Source: Bacilli bacterium (GTDB lineage: Bacteria; Bacillota_I; Bacilli_A; RF39; UBA660). From it: a DNA stretch of 64,000 bases. The stretch lies in assembly GCA_017434825.1 (NCBI GenBank), contig JAFSGC010000005.1:1-64000 (forward strand), in the 5' to 3' direction. The notes under the pieces are model-generated. The model had not been told where the DNA came from. It saw nothing but the letters and a program-made list of their open reading frames with translations, and searched no databases. A program made the translations under genes and the position numbers. Of this stretch, positions 43,411 through 53,265 are shown piece after piece. Numbering within the stretch: position 1 is the first letter of the stretch; every line of letters starts with the position of its first letter.

Positions 43411-43752
43411 ATGAGAAATAATTTAGATGAAATAAAAATAGAAAACATTATATGGATTATATACATTTTTCTATCAATTTTTGCTCTAATATCAAATTAC
43501 TACGAATCAAAATATCAAACATTTCAAATATTTCAGGACAAACAAAAATACAGATGCATTAATATAGCTATTTTTGAAGTAGCTTTGATAATATATCTGT
43601 ATTTTCTTTATGTTCATTTTAAACATATCAATAACCAAAATAAATATTCTTACATATCCACATTCGGTTCAATTCTTTTCGTAGTTGCAGGAGCAATATT
43701 TTTATACTGTGAAGTCAAAACAGCTCAAGAAGAAAACATTGGATTTATTTAA
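43411..43752 (+). CDS. small membrane protein, unknown function
   Basis: 113 residues with three transmembrane helices (about 12-28, 50-68, 83-100). Its only Met is the first residue. ATG 43411 lies four bases after the T-run of the preceding terminator and has no ribosome binding site, so it would be leaderless or expressed poorly by read-through. It overlaps the convergent deacetylase gene by 8 bases. No family is recognised. Confidence 0.6.
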   Translation: MRNNLDEIKIENIIWIIYIFLSIFALISNYYESKYQTFQIFQDKQKYRCINIAIFEVALIIYLYFLYVHFKHINNQNKYSYISTFGSILFVVAGAIFLYCEVKTAQEENIGFI

Positions 43753-44938
43753 AATCATAATATACTTGATGATCCTCTAAAGATACTCCTTTAACTTTTG
43801 CTAATTCCGAAATACTAAGCACCTGTACATCCATTAAATATAATATCTCGAGTAAACTTATTGCCGCCTCAATCGAAGTATTATAGGTATCATGAAATAG
43901 AATTATTGACCCATCTGATAAATTATCCAATACATAAGATTTAATATATTCAACGTCTTTGTATCTCCAATCGTTAGTATCTAAATTCCATCTAATAAAT
44001 GAATTATCAATTGAATCTAAAGTATTTTTATTATAAGCACCATATGGAGGTCTAGTTAATTTAAAGTGACCGCCTGTAATATCATTTAGTATTTTATCCG
44101 AAATAGCAAATTCCTCTTTGATAGTAGCAGAACTTTGTGATGTAAAATATGCATGCTTATAACTATGATATCCGACTTCGCTATGTGAATCATAAACTTT
44201 TTTAACGGTTTGAGCATCCCCACTTAATTTATACCCAACCATAAAGAATGTTGCGCTCATTTTATAATCCTCAAGGGCATCTACTAGTTCCTGCGTCTTC
44301 GTCCCGTTTGGCCCATCATCAAATGTAAATGATACACTTAGCTTATTTGGGTCAGTAACATAGCCATCTTCAGGTTCATGCTCAACTAATGACGGAGTAT
44401 CAAAAACTAGATAATCTTGAATTTCGACATAATACACTTTTAAACTAAAACTTCTTTCCGTTTGAACCAAATTTTCAGTGTCATACAAAATTTCTAAATA
44501 TTCTTCCTTAAAAAAATATTCTTTTTTAGCAGACTCTAAAAGGATTTCCACAATCGAAGAAGGATATTTTTTTAATAACAATTCTTTTTCTTTCTTGATA
44601 AAGTTAATCTCTTGTTCATCAACAATAAAATCTTGAATTGATATCTCTTCTCCGTTTTTAATATCTACTAAATGACTTTCAACATCACCATTATTTAAAT
44701 AAACTACATTTAAATACTGTTCCCCTAAGAGGATCTCACTTTGAAGTTCACCTTCAAACTCAAGTTTCTTCGCTGGATTTTCAGTATTTTCACTTTTATA
44801 TAATATTGGTTTATCAACAGTATTTAATGGATAAAATAAATATACAAAACCAATTAATATCAAGATAGTTAAAACTAAAGTTTTTTCAGTTTTTGTAGCT
44901 TTTATTTTTTTTAATTTAAATTGATCCATCTTCGTCAT
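43745..44938 (-). CDS. membrane-anchored polysaccharide deacetylase (PdaC-like)
   Basis: 397 residues from ATG 44938 (AAGGTAG upstream). One N-terminal membrane helix is followed by an extracellular domain (about 60-190) resembling the DUF3298/DUF4163 region of PdaC, then a NodB domain. That domain has TFDDGPNG (catalytic Asp and metal Asp), HSYKHAYFTS (metal His pair) and RPPYGAYN. It deacetylates peptidoglycan or another surface glycan, commonly giving lysozyme resistance. It is on the same strand as the ABC genes upstream and may be co-transcribed. Confidence 0.9.
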   Translation of the reverse strand: MTKMDQFKLKKIKATKTEKTLVLTILILIGFVYLFYPLNTVDKPILYKSENTENPAKKLEFEGELQSEILLGEQYLNVVYLNNGDVESHLVDIKNGEEISIQDFIVDEQEINFIKKEKELLLKKYPSSIVEILLESAKKEYFFKEEYLEILYDTENLVQTERSFSLKVYYVEIQDYLVFDTPSLVEHEPEDGYVTDPNKLSVSFTFDDGPNGTKTQELVDALEDYKMSATFFMVGYKLSGDAQTVKKVYDSHSEVGYHSYKHAYFTSQSSATIKEEFAISDKILNDITGGHFKLTRPPYGAYNKNTLDSIDNSFIRWNLDTNDWRYKDVEYIKSYVLDNLSDGSIILFHDTYNTSIEAAISLLEILYLMDVQVLSISELAKVKGVSLEDHQVYYDFK

Positions 44939-44991
44939 TATAATACTACCTTCATAATCTAATTTTACCAAAAACAATGTAAAAACTCAAT

Positions 44992-45696
44992 TTATCTTAG
45001 TGATTTAAACAAGCAAATTATCAAACAAACGACAAATACAATTGAGCATAACACAATTACCGCCTGAATATATCTCGAGTAAACATCAAGCTGAACATTA
45101 TTAAAATCCCAATACAAAGCAGGAAGAAAGTATAATGATTCCATTTCTTTGCTTACAATTAAAGAAGAGATATAATTTGAACTCAAATATACTCCACAAG
45201 AAATAATTAATGATAGGTTTGCTCTTTTTACAAGTAAACTCATACATAAACATATATAATTAATAAACACATACATTGGCAAACTTTTAATAAAATACAA
45301 AAAGCAATCAACCAAAACATTTAAATTTATCGTCTGAAACTTATATATAAATAACGAAACATCATACATAAATAATAACGAAATAAAAAATATCATTACT
45401 AAATATAAGCAAATCATCATAAGTTTTGCAAATAAAAGCCTGTTATTTTTTAAATAAATTATTGTCCCATAATCATATTCCTCTGTCATAACACTCGAAG
45501 AATAAAAGAGTGAAACAAACAAATAATAAAGCATAAACTCTTGATTAAAGTTACTAAATACATTTTCAACAAAAGCGCCATCGCTCCAATATAAATATCC
45601 TACTATTAGGCTATATAAAAGTGTTAGGATAAATAATATTTTTAAATGGTTACTGCTAAACAGCTTATAAAATTCACCCTTAATATATTTAGACAT
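44992..45696 (-). CDS. ABC-2 type permease
   Basis: 234 residues with six predicted membrane helices. ATG 45696 has AGAGG upstream and overlaps the ATPase stop by 8 bases; the longer frame is rejected. EEYDYGTIIYL after helix 2 is typical of ABC-2 permeases for lantibiotic- or NatB-type export. The partner ATPase is encoded directly upstream. The substrate is unknown. Confidence 0.85.
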   Translation of the reverse strand: MSKYIKGEFYKLFSSNHLKILFILTLLYSLIVGYLYWSDGAFVENVFSNFNQEFMLYYLFVSLFYSSSVMTEEYDYGTIIYLKNNRLLFAKLMMICLYLVMIFFISLLFMYDVSLFIYKFQTINLNVLVDCFLYFIKSLPMYVFINYICLCMSLLVKRANLSLIISCGVYLSSNYISSLIVSKEMESLYFLPALYWDFNNVQLDVYSRYIQAVIVLCSIVFVVCLIICLFKSLR

Positions 45697-46336
45697 ATAA
45701 ACCTCTTTTAATATAGCTTTCAATAGATTTATTGTGAAGAATATTAATTGGTTCACATTTATGTAATTCAGTCAAAATTATGGCTTTATTACAATATTTA
45801 TCAAGTTCTGATAGTATATGACTAGAGATTACAATAGTTTTATTAATAGATTTAAGATATTCGATTACTCTCCTAAACATCTGTATTCCTTCATAGTCTA
45901 ACCCATTTAACGGTTCATCAAATAAATAAGTATCAGCATCTTTCATTAGGCTAAGCGCAATTCCGAGTTTTTGTTTCATTCCGAGCGACATTTTTGCGTA
46001 TTTTATATTTTTATATTCCGTTAGCCCCACAAAATTTAATGCCTCATCAATTGATAACAAGCCATTATTTAGTAAACGCCCAAAATAAGTTAAGTTCTGT
46101 AAAGCGGTCATATACGGATAGAATTTTGGTCCCTCAATTAAAAATGACACATCAAACGCTCTAGATTTATTTGATTGAATTATTCCCGCCATAATTTTTA
46201 ATAGTGTTGTTTTGCCACTTCCGTTTCGACCAACTAAAGCAACAACATCTCCCCTATTTATTTTAATATTCACATTATCAAATATTATCTTTTTGCCATA
46301 ATAAAAAGATAAATTTTCATAAGAAAAATTATTCAT
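45689..46336 (-). CDS. ABC transporter ATP-binding protein
   Basis: 215 residues, a single nucleotide-binding domain. Walker A GRNGSGKTT, signature MSLGMKQK (a G-rich variant of LSGGQ), Walker B YLFDEPLNGLD and switch His (ISSHIL) are present. It pairs with the permease downstream to form an exporter, probably of a peptide, ion or lipid. Confidence 0.93.
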   Translation of the reverse strand: MNNFSYENLSFYYGKKIIFDNVNIKINRGDVVALVGRNGSGKTTLLKIMAGIIQSNKSRAFDVSFLIEGPKFYPYMTALQNLTYFGRLLNNGLLSIDEALNFVGLTEYKNIKYAKMSLGMKQKLGIALSLMKDADTYLFDEPLNGLDYEGIQMFRRVIEYLKSINKTIVISSHILSELDKYCNKAIILTELHKCEPINILHNKSIESYIKRGLYV

Positions 46337-46387
46337 TTTATCCTTTCCAATTTATCTTTCTCTATATTATATATTACCGAATATATA

Positions 46388-48934
46388 TTAATTTTCCTTT
46401 TTATTTTTTGAATATTTTTGTTTTAATTCATATAAAACATTCAATGCTTCAATTGGTGTCAAATTCAATGGGTCGATATCATCAAATATATCTTCATCTT
46501 CTTGTGGTTTAGGGTCAAAATCTAAAGCCAGCTGCACATTATTAGTCTTCGGCTTTGTTGCATTTTGTTCATAATGATCTAAAATTTCATTTGCTCTAGC
46601 AATTAAACTTTCCGGCATATTAGCTAAAGAAGCAACATGAATACCGTAACTTTTGTCGATTGAACCATTTTTAATTTTATGTAAAAAAACTAACTTATCA
46701 TTTTCCAAAGTTGCATCCACATGCACATTTTTGATTGTCTTATACTTTTGATCTAACGAAGTTATTTCGTGATAATGCGTTGAAAACAAAGTTTTACATT
46801 TAATGTTTTCATTCACATATTCCAAAATAGCTTGCGCTAAACTAATTCCGTCATAAGTTGCTGTTCCTCTTCCAAGTTCATCAAATAAAATTAAACTATC
46901 TTTAGTTGCATTTAAAATTGCGTTATTAGCTTCCATCATTTCCACCATAAATGTACTTTGTCCACCAACCAAATCATCCGATGCACCAATTCTAGTAAAA
47001 ATCTTATCGATTACAGGCAAATTAGCTTCCTTACAAGGAACAAATGAACCAATTTGAGCCATCACAATTGTTATGGCAATTTGTCGCATATATGTAGATT
47101 TACCACTCATATTAGGCCCAGTAATTAATAAAGTAGATGTATGTTCATCCATCACACAATCGTTATCAACGTATTCTTCATTTGATACCATTTCAACAAC
47201 AGGATGCCGTCCACCAGTAATCTTTAATATATGATCGCTATTTAACTTTGGTCTTACCAAATTATAATCATCAGTTATTTTAGAAAAAGCTGTTATAACA
47301 TCTAATTCACTTAATTCATCCGCAGTTTTACGAATGTCTAATATATATTTTTTAACTTCATTTTTTATAGCAATAAATAATTCATATTCTAAATCAATTA
47401 TTTTTTCTTCTGCATTTAGAATCATTGATTCTTTTTCTTTAAGTTCTGGAGAAATAAACCTTTCGCAATTAGCTAATGTTTGTCTGCGTTCCCATCCATA
47501 ACTATCTTTTACTTCTGCAGCTTGCCCCTTGGATATTTCAATGTAATAACCAAACACTTTATTAAAACCAACTTTTAAATTTTTAATTCCAGTTTGTTCT
47601 TTTATTTGAGATTCAAAGCTTGCAACATAATCCTTACCATTAGCTCGTATATCTTTTAATTCATCCAGTTCTGCATTATACCCAGATTTAATAAGCCCGC
47701 CTTCTTTTATTGTAATCGGAGCATCTTCACTAATGGAAGACTCTAATAGTTGATACAACTCTTCAAAAGTCTTAATCTCATAATTAAAATTTAATTTTTT
47801 CACTATATCTTTAATTTGTGGTAATGTACCTAAGCTTTTTTTAAGTTGTAACAGATCTCTACCATTCAAATTGCCATTCGTTACTTTTCCAGTCAATCTT
47901 TCGATATCATAAACTTCATCAAGTAGGTCACGAAGTTCGTCTTTAAGAATAAATTCTTCATTAAGCTTTTCAATTTGATCATAACGAGAATTTAGCACAT
48001 TAATATTTTTTATTGGATTTAATACCCAGTCTTTTAGTTTTCTTGAACCCATTGCAGTTTTACACTTATCCAAAAGCCAAATAAGCGAATATTGACGTTC
48101 TTTATTACGTAGAGTTTCAACAAGCTCTAGATTACGTATTGTATGCACATCCATTTGGAGATAATCATTTCGATTAATAACCTGTAACTCATTAATTCCA
48201 GATAAATCTTTAAGTTCACATGAAATTAAATAATAAAATAAATGTTTAACTCCAAGTTTTACTCGAGCATCAATAACTCCATCAAACAACGCCTCATTAA
48301 CTTCTTCATATAAGTTATTATTAATCGCAATTTCGATATTATATCTTGTTTTTAATAGATCAATTAGTTCTACTTCCAAGTTATCTTTTAAAACAATTTC
48401 TTTAATTTGATAATGCAGAATCTGATTAACTAATTTATTCTCGTCTTTATTTAAAGATATACTTAATAATTTTCCAGTAGATATATCTAATAGAGTTAAG
48501 ACATAAATATCTGGATACACTAATAACGATGCAATATAAGATGCACTATAGCTATCAAGCAACTCAAGATCTGCAATTGTTCCTTTACTTATTACATCTG
48601 TAACCCCACGTTTTACCATTCCCTTTACTGCTCTAGCGTCTTCTAGTTGCTCACAAATAGCAACACGATATCCTTTATTAACCAGCTTTTCGATGTAACC
48701 CTTAACCGAATGATGAGGAACCCCACACATTGGAACTCTTTCATCAAGACCCGCAACACGTCCAGTTAAAGTAAGTTCTAATTCCTTTGAAGCAGTTATA
48801 CCATCTTCAAAAAATAGCTCATAAAAATCACCAAGACGATAAAACAATAATTCATCTTGGTATTGGTCTTTTATTTCCATATATTGGGCCATCATAGGGC
48901 TTAATTTACTTCTATCTACTTCGCTTCTTTTCAT
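46388..48934 (-). CDS. mutS: DNA mismatch repair protein MutS
   Basis: 848 residues, full length. The N-terminal mismatch-binding domain has the intercalating Phe-x-Glu region (YRLGDFYELF). The ATPase has GPNMSGKST, ILFDELGRGT and FSTHYHE. It recognises mismatches and recruits MutL; no mutL lies in the window. It starts 2 bases after the stop of an unknown gene, which suggests joint expression. Confidence 0.97.
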   Translation of the reverse strand: MKRSEVDRSKLSPMMAQYMEIKDQYQDELLFYRLGDFYELFFEDGITASKELELTLTGRVAGLDERVPMCGVPHHSVKGYIEKLVNKGYRVAICEQLEDARAVKGMVKRGVTDVISKGTIADLELLDSYSASYIASLLVYPDIYVLTLLDISTGKLLSISLNKDENKLVNQILHYQIKEIVLKDNLEVELIDLLKTRYNIEIAINNNLYEEVNEALFDGVIDARVKLGVKHLFYYLISCELKDLSGINELQVINRNDYLQMDVHTIRNLELVETLRNKERQYSLIWLLDKCKTAMGSRKLKDWVLNPIKNINVLNSRYDQIEKLNEEFILKDELRDLLDEVYDIERLTGKVTNGNLNGRDLLQLKKSLGTLPQIKDIVKKLNFNYEIKTFEELYQLLESSISEDAPITIKEGGLIKSGYNAELDELKDIRANGKDYVASFESQIKEQTGIKNLKVGFNKVFGYYIEISKGQAAEVKDSYGWERRQTLANCERFISPELKEKESMILNAEEKIIDLEYELFIAIKNEVKKYILDIRKTADELSELDVITAFSKITDDYNLVRPKLNSDHILKITGGRHPVVEMVSNEEYVDNDCVMDEHTSTLLITGPNMSGKSTYMRQIAITIVMAQIGSFVPCKEANLPVIDKIFTRIGASDDLVGGQSTFMVEMMEANNAILNATKDSLILFDELGRGTATYDGISLAQAILEYVNENIKCKTLFSTHYHEITSLDQKYKTIKNVHVDATLENDKLVFLHKIKNGSIDKSYGIHVASLANMPESLIARANEILDHYEQNATKPKTNNVQLALDFDPKPQEDEDIFDDIDPLNLTPIEALNVLYELKQKYSKNKKEN

Positions 48935-48936
48935 AC

Positions 48937-49842
48937 CTATCTCTTTTTAACTTCTTCTCTTTCTTGCAACATCCAAAAAGGATTAATTTTATTTAATGTT
49001 TCTATATAACTATTATCTAACGATTTGCGATTTGTCAACCTTTTTTCAGGATTAACCATCAAATAGTTAAAGTGATTAAATAGTCTTTCAATTTCTTCTT
49101 CAGAATCAGGGAATGTAAATAAATCTTCCTCTATTGCTTTATTAATAATCGCATTTATTGGTAATTTATTTACTTTTAAAAGACCGCTAACCGCTAAGTC
49201 TTCAAAAACATCAGCATACATTATCCTTATTAAGAACGGCTGACTAGTTTTAAGCAATTCCATGTCTTGTTTTAATTCTTCGTTCCCATTTACAAACGCA
49301 TATCCATTAATTGCCATAATAAATAATTGTGGTGGTGATACCGGTGTTCCAGCACGCAAACACACATTATTATAAAACCGATAAAAAGCTTGTCTTATCA
49401 TATCTGGCAAACATACAACTTTAGCACTTGTATCAAACTTCATTTTAAGACCATATACCTCATCAAAACCTTGAGTATAAACTTTATCTACATTTGCAAT
49501 AAAGTCTCTAATTAAGCCGATTCCAAAATGAGGATTTTCTGTAAAAAAAGTATATACTTCTGACGGCTCATTGTTTGCAAAAAATTTTGTAAGATAATCA
49601 TTTTTATCAGGATGATTATCTATGTAACGACGAATCAAGCAACTGATTACATCGTTTGGTTGCAAACCATTTTTCTTAGATATTACCAAAGTATTTTGAT
49701 ACACATAATTTAAAACTTCTGGGTCCGTAAAGATTTCTTGATTATCTTTAACAAAACCTACAACATCTTTTATTTCTGTAACTTTCATACCCTTCGCAGA
49801 ATATAAAAGTGATAATACATAAACTTCTTCTCTACTACTCAC
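48937..49842 (-). CDS. conserved hypothetical protein upstream of mutS
   Basis: About 301 residues. I chose GTG 49842, eight bases after GGGAG; in-frame TTG and GTG codons nearby are alternatives. The protein is soluble and largely helical, with no signal peptide. Its last helix abuts mutS. I do not recognise it. The tight spacing with mutS suggests co-transcription, not a shared function. Confidence 0.75.
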   Translation of the reverse strand: MSSREEVYVLSLLYSAKGMKVTEIKDVVGFVKDNQEIFTDPEVLNYVYQNTLVISKKNGLQPNDVISCLIRRYIDNHPDKNDYLTKFFANNEPSEVYTFFTENPHFGIGLIRDFIANVDKVYTQGFDEVYGLKMKFDTSAKVVCLPDMIRQAFYRFYNNVCLRAGTPVSPPQLFIMAINGYAFVNGNEELKQDMELLKTSQPFLIRIMYADVFEDLAVSGLLKVNKLPINAIINKAIEEDLFTFPDSEEEIERLFNHFNYLMVNPEKRLTNRKSLDNSYIETLNKINPFWMLQEREEVKKR

Positions 49843-49885
49843 CAAAAACACTCCCTTTTTGCATGAAATAGTATACCATAAATAA

Positions 49886-50902
49886 TTATTTTATGCTATT
49901 TAAATAATTAACAGCTTCATCAAAGTTTTTTACACATTTAAGCTTAAAATCTAAATCATATTTTTCATACACAGCTGTAGCTTCATCACAATTTTCCTGT
50001 GGAGCTAAATACACATCAGCGCCATTACGATTTGCTCCAATCATTTTATATTTAATTCCACCGATTTCTCCAACTTTTCCATTTTGATTTATTGTGCCGG
50101 TTCCTGCAATTACCTTCCCTGAAGTTAAGTCTTCATCTACTAATCTATCATAAATCGTTAGCGTTAACATCAAGCCTCCACTAGAACCGGCTTCTGAACC
50201 CTTGCTTTTAAATTCAACTTCAAGATCTGTTTCATATTCAAACTTTTCAAAGAAAGTTATGCCTACGACTTTTCGATTATCGTATTTATATACTACAGCA
50301 TATCTTTCTTTATATCCATCATCAGTCTCTACATAAAATGACACTTTATCGCCATATTGCAATGTACCAATGTATGATCTGACATCTTCAATATCTTTAC
50401 AGTCGATTCCGTTTATTTTCTCTATTCTATCTAGCACCTGTAAATCAGTTTTCGCAACTTCCTCTACAGTATTTACTACTAATTGCTTCTTATTTACTTT
50501 AACATCGTAACCAGCTTTCTTAAAAGCTACCATTTGTGCTGTGTCCACAGAATTCTGTAAATCTAATTGCGATAAACGAAAATTCTCTTCATAATTTCCA
50601 TCGTATAAAGTTCCTTCTTCTTTCTCAATATCCCAACCGTCAAAAAGAAAAGATAATAATATATTTGGTAATGTTCCTTTAGCCATAGTTACATACGTCA
50701 TATTATAGCTACCTATAGTATCTTTAGTGCCTTCGACTTCGATCCTTTCATTTAAATCAATTAGACCACCCGGACGATAAACTACATATGGAAACGGATA
50801 ATAGCAAATAACAATTAATCCAAATAAAAAAATCACATTAAATAAAATTAATTTATAATTATCTTTAAAATAAGCATATACTTTATTAATTAGCTGTTTC
50901 AT
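49886..50902 (-). CDS. ylbL: PDZ/Lon-type membrane protease (YlbL/SepM)
   Basis: 338 residues from ATG 50902 (AGGGTG upstream). It has an N-terminal membrane helix (about 13-35), a PDZ domain (about 125-205) and a C-terminal Lon-type domain with the Ser-Lys dyad: GSSGGLML (Ser) and GGIKYKMIGA (Lys). It cleaves surface substrates: SepM matures a competence peptide in streptococci, and YlbL acts in Bacillus cell division control. It is divergent from the ylbJ-like gene, and both genes belong to the ylb region of Bacillus. Confidence 0.93.
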   Translation of the reverse strand: MKQLINKVYAYFKDNYKLILFNVIFLFGLIVICYYPFPYVVYRPGGLIDLNERIEVEGTKDTIGSYNMTYVTMAKGTLPNILLSFLFDGWDIEKEEGTLYDGNYEENFRLSQLDLQNSVDTAQMVAFKKAGYDVKVNKKQLVVNTVEEVAKTDLQVLDRIEKINGIDCKDIEDVRSYIGTLQYGDKVSFYVETDDGYKERYAVVYKYDNRKVVGITFFEKFEYETDLEVEFKSKGSEAGSSGGLMLTLTIYDRLVDEDLTSGKVIAGTGTINQNGKVGEIGGIKYKMIGANRNGADVYLAPQENCDEATAVYEKYDLDFKLKCVKNFDEAVNYLNSIK

Positions 50903-50942
50903 TTTATTCACCCTATTAATTATAACAAACTATGGAGATTTT

Positions 50943-51815
50943 ATGAATAAAAAATACATTAAATTCATTTTGATATCATTTAGCTTTTTACTTATATATT
51001 TAGCTTTTATAAACGCCAATCTTGTTGGTTCGTCTATCCAGCAAAGTTTAAAACTGTTTACTAGTAAAGTATTTCCATTTTTATTTATCATGATGGTAAT
51101 AAATAATTTTTTAATAGGTATGAATTTACCTTATTATATCTATAAAATTTTTCCTAATATATACATCTACATTTTTATTTTCTCTGCGTTATCTGGTAGC
51201 CCAATAAATGCAATTATAATAAATAAATTACTCGAGGAAGCCGAACTAAATGAAACACAAGCAAGCTACGCCCTTTGTTTTTCTACATTAAATAATCCAT
51301 TATTTTTATATAACTATTTTAATATTCTTTTCAACAATAACAATCTAATCATAAAGTTATTTATAATAATATATGTCTCAAATATTTTAATTCTATTATA
51401 TACGATTATAAGACACCCAATTAATAAAAGTTTAATACTGCAAAATAAAGAATGCTCTCCAGCAAAAGAATTGGTAGCAGCAATAAAAAATAGCACTTTA
51501 AATTTAATTACAATTTTTACTACGATTGCCTTTTTTAAACTAATTACTGACTTATTGCTTCCGTCAAATAATATCCTATCAGTAATTATTAAAGGATTAA
51601 CAGAAATAACTCAAGGATTAAATTCTATATGCATTTTAAATGTTTCTATCAAAACAAAAGAATTACTTACACTAGTAATTCTTTCATTCGCAGGATTTTC
51701 TATTCATATCCAAATTTCTAGCATTCTAGAAAAGTATAATATTAATTATAAATACTTTTATTTATCAAGATTGTTTTTGATGATTATATCAATAATAATT
51801 ATATGTCTATCATAA
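50943..51815 (+). CDS. ylbJ: YlbJ-like sporulation membrane protein
   Basis: 290 residues, somewhat shorter than Bacillus YlbJ. Eight or so membrane helices carry the family landmarks: FPFLFIMMVINNFLI, SALSGSPINAIIIN (usually LSGYPSGA) and CFSTLNNPLFL. YlbJ is a nucleoside-recognition-like membrane protein needed for spore formation. It lies divergently beside ylbL, as expected for this region. Its 3' end overlaps the convergent pseudopilin gene by 17 bases. Confidence 0.8.
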   Translation: MNKKYIKFILISFSFLLIYLAFINANLVGSSIQQSLKLFTSKVFPFLFIMMVINNFLIGMNLPYYIYKIFPNIYIYIFIFSALSGSPINAIIINKLLEEAELNETQASYALCFSTLNNPLFLYNYFNILFNNNNLIIKLFIIIYVSNILILLYTIIRHPINKSLILQNKECSPAKELVAAIKNSTLNLITIFTTIAFFKLITDLLLPSNNILSVIIKGLTEITQGLNSICILNVSIKTKELLTLVILSFAGFSIHIQISSILEKYNINYKYFYLSRLFLMIISIIIICLS

Positions 51816-52371
51816 AAGAAAATTCAATATCATCAATAGTATTATTGTTATCGATTATTTTATTTGCGTCCGAATCATAATAATCGGTATTTTTAGTGTT
51901 CTCAGTATAAACTTTAATTTTACATTCAACTAAACGTTTATTAAATGCAGCGTTCTCAACAGAACTGCATTTCAATCTTTCTTCTTTTATATCAGAAAAT
52001 TTACCACCTTTTAATTGCCATTCGTACAGAGTCGACTCAGCTTTAATTATTTTTAAAATGCCGCTTGCTTTAATAGCTTGAATTTCTATTGTAGATGATG
52101 GCGTTGATCCGATTAAAGTCAATTTAGAAAGTGTATCTTCATTAACCGGACTGTATCCAATGATGCTATCAATATTATCATCAATTGTCTTTTCAATTTT
52201 GTGAATCATTTCAATACGTTGTTCTTGGTTTTGGGATGCAAAATATTCATTGTCCTTTTGAAAAGTTATATCTGCGAGCATTCGATACATAAATAGCATA
52301 ACAACAGATATTAAAGCAACACTTACTAACAATTCGGTAATAGTTAAACCTTTATTATTCAGCTTTTTCAT
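51799..52371 (-). CDS. prepilin-like protein (third gene of the pseudopilin operon)
   Basis: 190 residues. Leader MKKLNNKG with predicted cleavage after Gly8, then LTITELLVSVALISVVM with Glu at mature position 5, and a hydrophobic helix to about residue 30. The soluble part has two Cys (RLKCSSV and VECKI). Length and position fit a PulJ/ComGF-like minor pilin. It needs a prepilin peptidase encoded elsewhere. Confidence 0.87.
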   Translation of the reverse strand: MKKLNNKGLTITELLVSVALISVVMLFMYRMLADITFQKDNEYFASQNQEQRIEMIHKIEKTIDDNIDSIIGYSPVNEDTLSKLTLIGSTPSSTIEIQAIKASGILKIIKAESTLYEWQLKGGKFSDIKEERLKCSSVENAAFNKRLVECKIKVYTENTKNTDYYDSDANKIIDNNNTIDDIEFSFMIDI

Positions 52372-52389
52372 TCTTGTTCACCCCCATGA

Positions 52390-53265
52390 TTAACTTCCCG
52401 CAATAATATTATAAGGATTAGTAGATGTTCCTGTACCACCAGAAACCTTTACATTATCCTTCAAATAAAGAACCGGACGATATGCAAGCGCACTCGTACA
52501 AGGCACAGTGTCAGTTACGGAACCATCGGCATTAATACTATAGACTTTATTTGTAGTACCGCTAGCAGCCTTAACCATAGTCCATTCGTTATAACCGCCA
52601 AGCCAATTGTATGGCCTACAACTTTGAACTGCAGACAACGTTTGTGTACAACTACTACTTGGAGCAGCATATAAGTAATCATCAGTATGCATTAAACCTA
52701 CTGGTTTCGAAACCACGAATGATCCTTGATATCTATGATTAGTATCAACAACTAACTCTTTATACGGAGAGGTAAAACCATTGTACACTGCTGTCAGCAT
52801 GGTACTCATGTGGGTATCAGTCCAAGAATTAAACGAAGAAACATTAATACGACTTTCCGGATTGGATTCTGCACTAATAATCTTAACTAAATATTGGGCA
52901 GTTCCAGGAACATTCAATATTCCTATTATTCGCCACAATTTTCCATTAAAATTTATATAATTATTAGGGTTTGTCCCTTGATAACGATACTCACTTCCAT
53001 TTTGTGCAATCCAATAAATATAACTTGTATCATTAATTCCTCCGTATTCAAATTCTGTTTGAATTTTCTTTATTAGCGTAGGATAACTGTCAACAATATC
53101 ATCACCTTTTCCAGATATCTGCTGTTTAATATCCGTTTTATATATGTTGTACACATACCGGTTATTTACATATGTCGACATCATTAAAGTAAGTAGTAAT
53201 AAAAACACTATAAAAAAGGAATAAATTACTGATATTGAGATAAAACCATTCTTTTTCTTCATCAT
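52390..53265 (-). CDS. atypical prepilin-like protein with RPV surface module
   Basis: 291 residues. The ATG overlaps the upstream TGA. The leader MMKKKNG is followed by FISISVIYSFFIVFLLLL; mature position 5 is Ser rather than Glu, as in GspK/PulK tip pseudopilins. The extracellular part has Trp/Tyr-rich sequence (YIYWIAQNGSEYRY, RPYNWLGGYNEW) and ends with ALAYRPVLYLKDNVKV, the same C-terminal module as in the protein at 4315-5136. A role as a pilus-tip subunit is suggested by the missing Glu, the size and the central operon position. Confidence 0.85.
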   Translation of the reverse strand: MMKKKNGFISISVIYSFFIVFLLLLTLMMSTYVNNRYVYNIYKTDIKQQISGKGDDIVDSYPTLIKKIQTEFEYGGINDTSYIYWIAQNGSEYRYQGTNPNNYINFNGKLWRIIGILNVPGTAQYLVKIISAESNPESRINVSSFNSWTDTHMSTMLTAVYNGFTSPYKELVVDTNHRYQGSFVVSKPVGLMHTDDYLYAAPSSSCTQTLSAVQSCRPYNWLGGYNEWTMVKAASGTTNKVYSINADGSVTDTVPCTSALAYRPVLYLKDNVKVSGGTGTSTNPYNIIAGS

